This document shows positions 17,366-25,757 of a stretch of 64,000 nucleotides of DNA, in pieces. The stretch spans positions 124,001 to 188,000 of the forward strand of contig NZ_JAIHON010000015.1 in NCBI RefSeq assembly GCF_021173675.1. The letters are read 5' to 3'. Under the pieces are notes generated by a model that was not told the origin of the DNA, did not search any database, and saw only the letters and a list, made by a program, of their open reading frames with translations. Positions within the stretch are counted from its first letter, which is position 1, and every line of letters starts with the position of its first letter. The DNA comes from Streptomyces lincolnensis (GTDB lineage Bacteria > Actinomycetota > Actinomycetes > Streptomycetales > Streptomycetaceae). Both the position numbers and the translations under genes were made by a program.

Positions 17366-17466
17366 CCCGGTTCGCATCCTGAGACGGGGCTCGTCCACCG
17401 GGCGGCCCCGCCGCGCCCGGTAGACTCGGCCCCACACTCACCTCGCTCACCGCCGGAAGGCAACCC

Positions 17467-19044
17467 GTGTCATCAGCGACCCCAGCCGCCGCCCCCGACA
17501 CCGTCCTGGTCGTCGACTTCGGCGCGCAGTACGCCCAGCTCATCGCCCGCCGTGTCCGCGAGGCCCGGGTCTACAGCGAGATCGTGCCGAGCACCATGCC
17601 GGTCGCTCAGATGCTCGCGAAGAACCCGGCGGCGATCATCCTCTCCGGCGGCCCGTCCTCGGTCTACGCGGAGGGCGCCCCGCGCCTGGACCGCGAGCTC
17701 TTCGAGGCCGGCGTCCCCGTCTTCGGCATGTGCTACGGCTTCCAGCTGATGGCCACGACCCTCGGCGGTACGGTCGACAACACCGGCGCCCGCGAGTACG
17801 GCCGCACCCCGCTGCACGTCTCGAAGTCCGGCTCCACCCTCTTCGAGGGCACCCCCGACGAGCAGTCCGTCTGGATGTCCCACGGCGACGCCTGCTCCGC
17901 CGCCCCAGAGGGCTTCACCGTCACGGCCTCCACGGACGTCGTCCCGGTCGCCGCCTTCGAGAACGACGACAAGAAGCTCTACGGCGTCCAGTACCACCCC
18001 GAGGTCATGCACTCCACGCACGGCCAGCAGGTCCTGGAGCACTTCCTGTACCGGGGCGCGGGGCTCACGCCGTCGTGGACCACGGGGAACGTCATCGAGG
18101 AGCAGGTCGCGGCCATCCGCGAGCAGGTCGGCGACAAGCGGGCCATCTGCGGTCTGTCCGGCGGCGTCGACTCCGCGGTGGCCGCGGCCCTCGTCGCACG
18201 CGCCATCGGCGACCAGCTGACCTGCGTGTACGTCGACCACGGTCTGATGCGCAAGGGCGAGACCGAGCAGGTCGAGAAGGACTTCGTGGCCGCGACCGGC
18301 GTCAAGCTGGTCGTCGTCGATGCCGAGGAGCGCTTCCTGAGCGCCCTCAAGGGCGTCTCGGACCCCGAGGAGAAGCGGAAGATCATCGGCCGGGAGTTCA
18401 TCCGGGTCTTCGAGCAGGCGCAGGCGGAGATCATCGCGGACGAGGGTCCGGCGGTCGAGTTCCTCGTCCAGGGGACCCTGTACCCCGACGTGGTCGAGTC
18501 CGGTGGCGGTACCGGCACGGCCAACATCAAGTCCCACCACAACGTGGGCGGGCTGCCGGAGGACCTCGAGTTCCAGCTGATCGAGCCGCTGCGCAAGCTC
18601 TTCAAGGACGAGGTCCGGATGGTCGGCCAGGAGCTCGGCCTGCCGGACGAGATCGTCCAGCGCCAGCCCTTCCCCGGCCCGGGTCTCGGCATCCGGATCG
18701 TCGGCGAGGTCACCAAGGACCGCCTCGACCTGCTCCGCGAGGCCGACGCCATCGCCCGCGAGGAGCTGACCGCGGCCGGCCTCGACCGGGACATCTGGCA
18801 GTGCCCGGTGGTCCTGCTCGCCGACGTGAGGTCCGTCGGCGTCCAGGGCGACGGCCGGACCTACGGCCACCCGATCGTCCTGCGGCCGGTGTCGAGCGAG
18901 GACGCGATGACCGCCGACTGGTCGCGACTGCCGTACGACGTGCTCGCGAAGATCTCCACGCGGATCACGAACGAGGTGCGGGACGTGAACCGGGTCGTTC
19001 TCGACGTGACCTCGAAGCCGCCGGGGACCATCGAGTGGGAGTGA
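17467..19044 (+). CDS. guaA: GMP synthase (glutamine-hydrolysing)
   Basis: The 525-residue enzyme converts XMP to GMP using glutamine and ATP. The N-terminal class I amidotransferase carries the nucleophile in MCYGFQ (Cys near 89) and the triad His and Glu in QYHPE. The ATP pyrophosphatase P-loop SGGVDS lies near 231-236 and the C-terminal dimerisation domain ends in KPPGTIEWE, the standard end of the family. GTG 17467 has GGAAGG upstream and is the natural start. A TAGACT -10 element lies at 17421-17426. The gene stands alone, divergent from chorismate mutase. Confidence 0.97.
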   Translation: MSSATPAAAPDTVLVVDFGAQYAQLIARRVREARVYSEIVPSTMPVAQMLAKNPAAIILSGGPSSVYAEGAPRLDRELFEAGVPVFGMCYGFQLMATTLGGTVDNTGAREYGRTPLHVSKSGSTLFEGTPDEQSVWMSHGDACSAAPEGFTVTASTDVVPVAAFENDDKKLYGVQYHPEVMHSTHGQQVLEHFLYRGAGLTPSWTTGNVIEEQVAAIREQVGDKRAICGLSGGVDSAVAAALVARAIGDQLTCVYVDHGLMRKGETEQVEKDFVAATGVKLVVVDAEERFLSALKGVSDPEEKRKIIGREFIRVFEQAQAEIIADEGPAVEFLVQGTLYPDVVESGGGTGTANIKSHHNVGGLPEDLEFQLIEPLRKLFKDEVRMVGQELGLPDEIVQRQPFPGPGLGIRIVGEVTKDRLDLLREADAIAREELTAAGLDRDIWQCPVVLLADVRSVGVQGDGRTYGHPIVLRPVSSEDAMTADWSRLPYDVLAKISTRITNEVRDVNRVVLDVTSKPPGTIEWE

Positions 19045-19077
19045 GCCCTTTGAGGGGCTGGTGAGCCCTTTGGGGGC

Positions 19078-19545
19078 TCAGGTCCGTTTGAGCGTGCGCA
19101 CCGGCTCTCCGGGCTTCCAGACCTGGACGACGAGGTACTTGTCGTCCTCGACGTAGGTCCGTACGACCTCCGTCAGCTCGGTGCGGAAGAGGTGGAGCGG
19201 CTCCGGCGGCTCCACCTCTTCGGTGTATCCGGCCTTCACCTCCGGGTCGTCCACCTCGATCGCCCGGCCGCTGATCCGGACGTCGCCGCCGCCCATCGTC
19301 TGCCCCTCGCCGGGATTCGCCTGCAGCGCGAACCGCGGGTCGCGGCGCAGGTCGAGCGCCTTGAGTGAGTTCGGCATCATGCCGAGCCAGAGCTCGCCGT
19401 TCAGGAAGCGCACCTCCAGGCCTGTGGTGCGGGGGGAGCCGTCCTTGCGGAGGGTCGCGAGGGTGTGGTGGGTGAAGGCGCCGAAGCGATCTTCGACGGT
19501 CCTGGCGAGATCGGGTTCCGCCGCGGAGAAATCTGCCCAGTTCAT
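19078..19545 (-). CDS. Pyridoxamine 5'-phosphate oxidase-like (split-barrel) protein
   Basis: The 155-residue protein (from ATG 19545) has the split-barrel flavin-binding pattern: HTLATLRKDGSPRTTGL, ELWLGMMPNS and RDPRFALQ. It is convergent with guaA, whose stop is 33 bp away. Members bind FMN, F420 or haem; the cofactor here is not determinable. A longer GTG start at 19575 is possible, but it would place the start inside a 12-bp inverted repeat, which is more likely regulatory. The function is unknown. Confidence 0.82.
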   Translation of the reverse strand: MNWADFSAAEPDLARTVEDRFGAFTHHTLATLRKDGSPRTTGLEVRFLNGELWLGMMPNSLKALDLRRDPRFALQANPGEGQTMGGGDVRISGRAIEVDDPEVKAGYTEEVEPPEPLHLFRTELTEVVRTYVEDDKYLVVQVWKPGEPVRTLKRT

Positions 19546-19562
19546 GGAGTCCAGTTTTCCTC

Positions 19563-19591
19563 CGATACCCGACACCTTCTGTCGGGTATCG
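19563..19591. promoter_or_regulatory. 12-bp perfect inverted repeat, putative operator
   Basis: CGATACCCGACA and its exact complement flank a 5-bp spacer. The element lies 18 bp upstream of the PNPOx-like gene on the minus strand and about 108 bp upstream of the divergent aldolase-like gene. It could bind a dimeric repressor or act as an RNA hairpin. Confidence 0.6.
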
Positions 19592-19698
19592 AGGCCCGGC
19601 GCCGATCGTGTCGGCCATCTTTACGAACCAGCGCTGTTCTCTCGCGCTGACCGACGGTAACTTCCGCCCCGTAAAGCCCCCCAGTGCCGGAGGACCAC

Positions 19699-20508
19699 AT
19701 GCACGGGACGCCCGACGCCGGGCCCACACCGCCGGCGCCGCTGCCCACCGACCGGTTGCGGTTCGCGATGCCGCCCATGCACGAGTCGGTCGAGGACGAG
19801 CGCCGGCACCGCAAGGAGCGGCTCGCGGGCGCGCTGCGGATCTTCGGACGGCTCGGCTTCGAGGACGGGGTCTCCGGACACATCACCGCACGGGACCCCG
19901 AGTACAGCGACTGCTTCTGGGTCAATCCCTTCGGGATGCCGTTCAAACACGTCACCGTGAGCGACCTGGTGCTCGCCAACTCCGGCGGGCAGGTGATCGA
20001 GGGGCGCTACCACGTCAACCAGGCCGCGTTCACCGTGCACTCGCAGGTGCACGCCGCCCGCCCCGACGTCGTCGCCGTCGCCCACTGCCACTCGGTGCAC
20101 GGACGGGCGCTGTCCGCCCTCGGCGACCTCCTCGACCCCATCACCCAGGAGAGCTGCGCCTTCTACCAGGACCACGCCCTCTACGACGCCTACAGCGGCG
20201 TGGCCGTCGACGCCGACGAGGGCCGGCGTATCGCTGCGGCTCTGGGGACCCGGAAGGCGCTCGTCCTGCGCAATCACGGGTTGCTGACCGTCGGGGACTC
20301 GGTGGACGCGGCGGCCTGGTGGTTCCTGTCCCTGGAACGGTCCTGCCAGGTGCAGCTCACCGCGAAGGCCGCGGGGCGGCCGATACTGATCGACCACCGG
20401 ATGGCGGTGGCGACGCGCGAGCAGTTGGGCGGGGATCTGGTGGCGTGGATCAACTACCAGCCGATGTGGCAGGACATCAGCCGGAGTGAGCCGGATCTGT
20501 TGAGTTAG
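19699..20508 (+). CDS. Class II aldolase/adducin family protein
   Basis: The 269-residue protein carries the zinc-binding signature of the fold: GHITARDP, AVAHCHSVHG (paired His) and RNHGLL (third His). ATG 19699 follows GGAGGA by 5 nt; the upstream GTG at 19684 is less likely. Family members cleave sugar phosphates or act as epimerases, and many actinobacterial ones of this length have no assigned substrate. It is divergent from the PNPOx-like gene and shares its intergenic operator-like repeat. No neighbouring sugar gene suggests a pathway. Confidence 0.85.
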   Translation: MHGTPDAGPTPPAPLPTDRLRFAMPPMHESVEDERRHRKERLAGALRIFGRLGFEDGVSGHITARDPEYSDCFWVNPFGMPFKHVTVSDLVLANSGGQVIEGRYHVNQAAFTVHSQVHAARPDVVAVAHCHSVHGRALSALGDLLDPITQESCAFYQDHALYDAYSGVAVDADEGRRIAAALGTRKALVLRNHGLLTVGDSVDAAAWWFLSLERSCQVQLTAKAAGRPILIDHRMAVATREQLGGDLVAWINYQPMWQDISRSEPDLLS

Positions 20509-20553
20509 GGCCGGCTCCCATGAGTTGGGGCCGGCTCCGATGCGGTTCTTGCT

Positions 20554-21465
20554 TCAGAAACCGCGGAGTACCGCTGCCTTTGTCATCGCGAACTCCTCGT
20601 CGGTGAGTACGCCGTCGCGGTGCAGTTCTCCCAACTCCCGCAGCCTGCGCAGGAGTACGTCGTGGTGATCCGCCGGGGGCGGTACGGCCGGCGCGCGCCG
20701 GGGGCGGGGGGTGAGGTGTCTGGCCGGGGGGTCGTCGCCCGCTTCGACGGCGGTACGTGTCGACGGGTGCGGCAGGCGGGCCGTGACCGCGGTGGCGACG
20801 AGGGCCGTGAGCAGGTCGCGGCGGGCGCTGCCCCACAGGTCCAGGGCGTACGGGTCCTTCTCCGGCGGCAGCTTGGAGAACACCGTCTCGCGGGTCACGA
20901 ACCGCATGAAGCCGTCCTCGTAACCGGAGTTCGGCAGCCACTCGACCTCGACGAGGTCGCCGATGTTGACGATCCGCGGCCCCGTGGCCCGCTTCACCCG
21001 GTCCGAGGTGTCGGACCAGTCGATCCGCACCTGTGTGCCGTCGAAGGAGACCGTGCCGTCCGAGGACCGCACCGAGACCGGGACCGGTGGTCCGGGCAGG
21101 AGAAACGCCTTGGTGGGTTCCTTGGGGATCTGGTCCAGGAGGAGGGCGTGGCGGATCTCCTCCGCGATGTACTCGGCGACCCCCGCCCGGTCGAGGTCCA
21201 CCAACAGCCGGTACGGGTCCGCGGAGTCCGGCAGCCGGCCCCCGGTCGCCTGGAGAAGGGGGTCGGCGCCCTCGCGCAGCCGTATGCGCAGTCGGCCGCG
21301 CTTGCGTTCGGGCTCGAAGACGATGCCCGCGATGGCCTCCAGGGGCACGGCCACCTCTCCGTACGTCTGCCGGAACAGCGGCACGGAGCGGTGCAGGCCC
21401 GGTGTGATCCGCACCGTGCTGCCGTCGAAGGCCCAGGTCCCGTCGCGCTGGATGATCTCGGCCAT
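20554..21465 (-). CDS. DUF4429 protein with C-terminal SHOCT domain
   Basis: The 303-residue protein has two related halves beginning with TWAFDGSTVRI and TVSFDGTQVRI, the DUF4429 repeat. A Pro-rich linker and a SHOCT motif (LRELGELHRDGVLTDEEF) close it. SHOCT is a short helical oligomerisation motif. It is common in Streptomyces, has no known activity and no signal peptide. It is divergent from a membrane protein gene at 21642. Confidence 0.85.
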   Translation of the reverse strand: MAEIIQRDGTWAFDGSTVRITPGLHRSVPLFRQTYGEVAVPLEAIAGIVFEPERKRGRLRIRLREGADPLLQATGGRLPDSADPYRLLVDLDRAGVAEYIAEEIRHALLLDQIPKEPTKAFLLPGPPVPVSVRSSDGTVSFDGTQVRIDWSDTSDRVKRATGPRIVNIGDLVEVEWLPNSGYEDGFMRFVTRETVFSKLPPEKDPYALDLWGSARRDLLTALVATAVTARLPHPSTRTAVEAGDDPPARHLTPRPRRAPAVPPPADHHDVLLRRLRELGELHRDGVLTDEEFAMTKAAVLRGF

Positions 21466-21641
21466 GGGGAAATTCTCGCAGCCGGGTCAACACGGCGGCC
21501 GGTGCTTCCCTCCCGCTGACCGGACGTGACGGACGCGGACGGTGTGCTGTAGGGCACAATGCGCTGTCATCGTGGGGGCGTTGCGTTGTGTCGTGGGTGT
21601 CGTGAGTGTCGTGGGTCTTGTGGGGAAGGTGGGCGTCGGGC

Positions 21642-22949
21642 GTGGCTGTGCAGGAGGCTGGGCAGGGCTTGGAGCCGGGAGCGCGGCGGAGTGCGGGGAG
21701 TGCGGGGAGTGCGCACGCGGGTGGTTGCGCCTGTGGGGACTGTCCGCACGGGGCCCGTGCGGGACACCGGCGGGCGGTGGCCGAATTCCTGCTCAAACGG
21801 GACGAGTTCGCGGCCGGGCAGGGGTTGCCCGCCGCCGTCGCCCACTCGGCGTCCGCCTCCCGGCAGTGGGTCTCCGAGGAACTCACCCAGTCCGCGGATC
21901 TCGTCGCGGAGCGGGGGCGCGCGGAGGGTGCGGCCTGGTTGGGGCGGCTGTGGTGGCGGACGGCGTGTGTCGTGTGGGCGGCCGTCGTGCTGCTGCTCCT
22001 GGGGCAGGCCCTGACCGCGATCGGGGCGGGGTGGACCTCGGCCCGGACGGCCGGATTGCTGGCCGCCGTCGTGGTGGCGGGGGCGTTGACCGCGGCGTCG
22101 TGGTTCCACCGGGCGCGGGGTGGTGCGCTGGCGCCCGTGATCGGCGAGGACAACCGGCTGTCGACGTCCAGGGTCGTCGCGGGTGTGTGGGTGCTGTTCC
22201 TCGCCTACGCCGTGCTCGTGCTGGTGGGGCGGCTCGCCGCGGCGTCCTCCCACGGTGAGCGGGATGCTCTGATCTCCGGGCTCGAACTCGGGCGGGGGGC
22301 CGGTGTGGTCACCGTCCTCGCCGTGGTGTGCGGGATCGGTGTGCTGGTGCGGCGGGTGGTGGGGGTGCGAGTGCTGGGGCAGCGCTTGCAGAAGGTGCGG
22401 GCGGATCGGCCCCGGGCGGCGGATGTCCTGACGGACGATTCCGGGCGGGGGGCCTTCTCCGACATCCAGTACGTCGTGATCAGCGGGGTCGCCGTGCTGT
22501 TCGCGGCGGTGCGGTTGGCTCGGCGGCCGGATCAGTTGCCCGATCTGCCGTGGGGGCTGGCGGTGGTGGTGCTCGTGTCCGCGGGGACGTATCTCGCCGG
22601 GAAGTACGCGGAGGGTGGGCGGCCGGTGATCCTCTCCGTGGTGCGGGCCCGGGAGGCGGGGGATCTCGACGGGCCCATCCGGACCGGTGACGACGTGGAG
22701 ATCCGGGGGGCCGGGTTCGTGCCGCCGGGGGCGGGCGGGGCGGATCGGTTGTCCCGGATGGTGGTGCGGGTGGGGGCGGTGAATGTGCGGGTGCCGTTGG
22801 TGCCGGTGACGGGGGGATTCCGTAATCCGACGGATGCGGTGCTGACTGTGCCTGTGCCGGTGGATGTGGAGCCGGGGAGGGTGGAGGTGCAGGTGGTCAC
22901 CGCGGCGGGCGTGGAGACGAACGCGTACGCGATTGAGGTGACGGAGTAG
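21642..22949 (+). CDS. Multi-pass membrane protein with C-terminal immunoglobulin-like (IPT/TIG-type) region
   Basis: The protein has about 435 residues. The start is uncertain: GTG 21642 and GTG 21648 are candidates and no good ribosome site stands out. A Cys-rich patch (CACGDCPHG) lies near residue 30, then several hydrophobic helices (WWRTACVVWAAVVLLLLG and others), and the last ~95 residues (GDDVEIRGAGFVPP onward) look like an IPT/TIG beta-sandwich. The family and role are unknown. The Cys pattern could bind zinc. About 435 bp without a gene follow it. Confidence 0.7.
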   Translation: MAVQEAGQGLEPGARRSAGSAGSAHAGGCACGDCPHGARAGHRRAVAEFLLKRDEFAAGQGLPAAVAHSASASRQWVSEELTQSADLVAERGRAEGAAWLGRLWWRTACVVWAAVVLLLLGQALTAIGAGWTSARTAGLLAAVVVAGALTAASWFHRARGGALAPVIGEDNRLSTSRVVAGVWVLFLAYAVLVLVGRLAAASSHGERDALISGLELGRGAGVVTVLAVVCGIGVLVRRVVGVRVLGQRLQKVRADRPRAADVLTDDSGRGAFSDIQYVVISGVAVLFAAVRLARRPDQLPDLPWGLAVVVLVSAGTYLAGKYAEGGRPVILSVVRAREAGDLDGPIRTGDDVEIRGAGFVPPGAGGADRLSRMVVRVGAVNVRVPLVPVTGGFRNPTDAVLTVPVPVDVEPGRVEVQVVTAAGVETNAYAIEVTE

Positions 22950-23385
22950 GCCTGCGGCGCGCTGTGCGGCCCCGGTGGGGGTGCGCGTAGCGCCTACGGG
23001 TGCGTTGTGGGTCGGGGCCGGGGCGGGGGGTCTCCGTCCTCGGTCCGGCGGAACTGTGGCTTTTGGCTGTGCTGCGTGTCGGACGCCGGCCGCTGCGTGC
23101 GGACACCCCCCGCCCCGTCCCCTCACCGCCGTGGGCGGCTGGGGCGCCCACGGCAGTCGGTGCGTCATCTCGCCGGGCGACCACAGCTCGCTCAGGGGCG
23201 CGGGGCTGTATCGATGTGCGGCTCCGCCGCGTGGGCGCGACCAGCCCCCATGCACCCGCAGCCGCCCCACGACCTCACCGCCCCCTTCGGAGCGAAACTG
23301 GTCCGGCATGAGGTGAGCGTGGTTCCGTTGTCGTGCGTATCGTCTTTTGGGGGGTCACGGCGCGGCGCGAGAGGCGGCTAGAGCG
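22950..23385. other. Intergenic region carrying half of a dispersed repeat
   Basis: No gene is supported in about 435 bp. The second half holds a copy (23194-23261) of the intergenic element found whole after sucD. The remainder is GC-rich with short palindromes such as TGGGCGGCTGGGGCGCCCA. The promoter of the DoxX gene must lie near its end. Confidence 0.6.
23194..23261. repeat. Copy of a dispersed Streptomyces-type intergenic element (right arm only)
   Basis: The stretch from AGGGGCGCGGGGCTGTATC to CCCGCAGCC is nearly identical to 53975-54042. The left arm (GGCTGGTCGCGC) seen at the second copy is absent here. Confidence 0.8.
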
Positions 23386-23919
23386 ATGACTCACGGGATC
23401 CGTACGGACTCGCACTCCCCTTATGTGGAGGGTGGGGGTGACTGGCGGGACACGGCTGTTCGGTACGCCCTCGTTCCGCTGCGGGTGTTTCTCGGGGTGA
23501 CCTTCATCTACGCGGGGCTGGACAAGCTGACCGACAGTGCGTTCATGAAGGACTCCGGGTCGGGATCGATCGGTGATCTCATGCGGACCGTGCGGGATTC
23601 GTCGGCGATCCCGGCCATGGTCGATCTGGCGGTGAAGAATCCCGTGGGCTTCGGGTACGCCATCGCCTTCGGGGAGCTCGCCGTGGGGATCGGCACGCTG
23701 ATCGGGCTGTTCACGCGGTTGGCGGCGCTCGGCGGGGCGTTGATCTCGCTCAGCCTGTGGATGACGGTGAGCTGGGCCACCGAGCCGTACTACTACGGCA
23801 ATGATCTCGCCTATCTGATGGCGTGGCTGCCTCTCGTGCTCGCGGGTGCGCCGGTGTGGTCGCTGGACGCGGTGCTTCGGTCGCGGCGACGACAGCGGGC
23901 GGGGGGCTACGGCTACTAG
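23386..23919 (+). CDS. DoxX-family membrane protein
   Basis: The 177-residue protein has four hydrophobic segments typical of DoxX: VPLRVFLGVTFIYAGLDKL near the start, GFGYAIAFGELAVGIGTLIGL and two more. DoxX proteins are linked to respiration or thiol and oxidative-stress complexes in other actinobacteria; the role here is not known. Its TAG stop overlaps the stop of the convergent small membrane gene in the shared sequence CTAG. Confidence 0.88.
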   Translation: MTHGIRTDSHSPYVEGGGDWRDTAVRYALVPLRVFLGVTFIYAGLDKLTDSAFMKDSGSGSIGDLMRTVRDSSAIPAMVDLAVKNPVGFGYAIAFGELAVGIGTLIGLFTRLAALGGALISLSLWMTVSWATEPYYYGNDLAYLMAWLPLVLAGAPVWSLDAVLRSRRRQRAGGYGY

Positions 23920-24161
23920 CCGTTGGGGCGGGCGTCCGCCTCGGGTGCGGTCAGGGGGCGGGTCTTTCCTCGGCGTCTGCGGATGACGCCGGTGATCGTG
24001 CCGACCGTGCCCGCCAGGAAGAGGCCGGCCACGACCAGGGGGATGACGGCGAACCACGGGGTGTCCCAGAGGCCGCCCGCGTCACCGGCGTAGATGACGC
24101 CCGTGAGGGTGAGGAACGCGCCGGCGACCAGCTTTCCGGGCTGGAACTCATGACGTAGCAC
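23916..24161 (-). CDS. Small two-helix membrane protein coupled to the PspC/LiaF-like gene
   Basis: The 81-residue protein has two membrane helices (LVAGAFLTLTGVIYAG and VIPLVVAGLFLAGTVGTI) and a basic tail RRRRGK. It starts 14 bp inside the upstream PspC gene, so the two are translationally coupled. Codon use is typical. The function is unknown; a partner or stabiliser of the PspC protein is plausible. Confidence 0.82.
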   Translation of the reverse strand: MLRHEFQPGKLVAGAFLTLTGVIYAGDAGGLWDTPWFAVIPLVVAGLFLAGTVGTITGVIRRRRGKTRPLTAPEADARPNG

Positions 24162-25578
24162 GGGTCACCTCCGCCTGTCCGATGCCGACCCGGAGATCGA
24201 GGTCGAGGGTGGCGGTGTCCTTGCCGCCGGTCGTCGCGGGCAGGGTCACCTCCTGCCGCTTGTCCGGTGCCACGTCCACGTCCTTCTCGTCGTCGCCCGG
24301 GAGTTGGATGTCGCCCACGCCCACGTTGATGCTCAGCTTCACGGTCGCGTCCTGGGGGACGAGGATCCGCAGTCGGCCCATGCCGACGTCGGCCTGGGTG
24401 GTCACCGTCTGGTTCTTGGTCAGGTCGAGCCGGGTCAGGTCCAGGGTGGCGACGCCTGTGCCCAGTTCGTAGTGCGGGCGTATGTCCGTGGTCGCGGCGG
24501 GACGCCAGGTCGTGCGTTCCCAGTGGGTGGTGATGTCCCCGGGGAGGGACGCGGAGGCGGCCAGCAGGGCCGCGGTGACGATCGCCAGGAAGATCGAACC
24601 CGCTCCTGTGCGGCCCAGGAACGCGCTGACGGCTATGCCCAGGCCGAAGACCATGAGCGCGCAGGCCAGGCCGGTCTGGAGACTGGTGCCGAGGGTGTGG
24701 TCGTCCCAGGTGAGGCGGGTGCCGAGGAAGCCCGCGAGGAGGGCGAGGAGGAAGATCCAGCCGCCGATCCAGCGGGGGCCTCGGGGCTTGGGCCGCGGGG
24801 TGTACGGGGTGCGGGCGTCCGGGCGGGCCTGCCACGGTGTGCCGAGGCTGATGTTGACGGCCGCCGCGATGTCCCGGTCGTGGGAGTCCCGGGGGCCCCA
24901 CAGGTAGCCGGTGCCGCCGACATGCGTGCCGTCCTTGACGATGGGGTCGCGCCACCAGGACGGATAGGCCGTCGGAACCGGCGGCGCCTGGGCCTCCGGC
25001 GGGGCGTCGGCGACGGCCTGGGCGGCCAGCGGGTCGGTGTCGGGGGCGCCGCGCTGACGCGACCAGTAGCCGGCGCCCGCGAGGAGCACGGAGAGGACGA
25101 CGGCGAAGGTCATCACCCCGCCGTTGTTCAGCAGGGTCAGGAAGACTCCGCAGCCGACCAGCGCGAACAGCACCGCTGTCAGGGCCTGGCCGTCGACGCG
25201 GCCGGTGAACAGCTTGCGCACCTCGTTCTCGTCCTCGTCGTCGTACGGGACGAAGAGCCAGACGAAGCCGTAGAAGATCAGGCCGATGCCGCCGGTCGCG
25301 GAGAGCACGGCGAGGGTGATGCGGAAGATCACCGGGTCCATGTCGTACTGCCGGCCGAGCCCCGCGCACACTCCGGCGAGCATCTTGTGCCGGCGGTCGC
25401 GCCGGAACCTGCGGGGGAGTTCGGCGAGGTCCGTCTCGCCGGGCGCGGCCGGCGCCTCCGTCCCCGCACCCGCCCCGGCAGCCGCGGCGGGCACGGCATC
25501 CTGCGGCCCGGCGCCCGGTCGGGGGCGCGGGCCGGAGCCGGGTCCCGGACCCGTCGCGGCGTGCTCGTGATCTGTCAT
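24148..25578 (-). CDS. PspC-domain membrane protein with LiaF-like C-terminal domain
   Basis: The 476-residue protein has a Pro/Ala/Gly-rich N-terminus, a PspC domain (MLAGVCAGLGRQYDMDPVIFRI, quoted only to GLG as the key part, near 65-110), about five further hydrophobic helices and a C-terminal beta-rich domain. The latter contains GVATLDLTRLDL and MGRLRILVP and resembles LiaF/DUF2154 domains. PspC and LiaF act in membrane-stress sensing. It is divergent from a PspC-histidine kinase, which suggests that it modulates that system. It is the first gene of a two-gene minus-strand operon. Confidence 0.88.
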   Translation of the reverse strand: MTDHEHAATGPGPGSGPRPRPGAGPQDAVPAAAAGAGAGTEAPAAPGETDLAELPRRFRRDRRHKMLAGVCAGLGRQYDMDPVIFRITLAVLSATGGIGLIFYGFVWLFVPYDDEDENEVRKLFTGRVDGQALTAVLFALVGCGVFLTLLNNGGVMTFAVVLSVLLAGAGYWSRQRGAPDTDPLAAQAVADAPPEAQAPPVPTAYPSWWRDPIVKDGTHVGGTGYLWGPRDSHDRDIAAAVNISLGTPWQARPDARTPYTPRPKPRGPRWIGGWIFLLALLAGFLGTRLTWDDHTLGTSLQTGLACALMVFGLGIAVSAFLGRTGAGSIFLAIVTAALLAASASLPGDITTHWERTTWRPAATTDIRPHYELGTGVATLDLTRLDLTKNQTVTTQADVGMGRLRILVPQDATVKLSINVGVGDIQLPGDDEKDVDVAPDKRQEVTLPATTGGKDTATLDLDLRVGIGQAEVTRATS

Positions 25579-25757
25579 GGGTCCATGGTGACGGGCGCGG
25601 CGGGGCTAGGGCAGTCGGAACGACCCTGGACGGACCCTGATATTCGCCCTGAGGCGGAGTGCGGGGAGCGTTCGACGGACCGGCCCGGTGAAGATCAGGG
25701 GAGCCTCAGGGGCCGACCCTGATGCCTGGGTCCGCCGGTCGTGTGACCATCAGTGGC

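Noticed and set aside
17251..17463. Alternative minus-strand frame with Trp codons as a Trp attenuator leader
   Set aside because: The promoter position fits the 17330 ATG, not this frame, and chorismate mutase lies on the Phe/Tyr branch.
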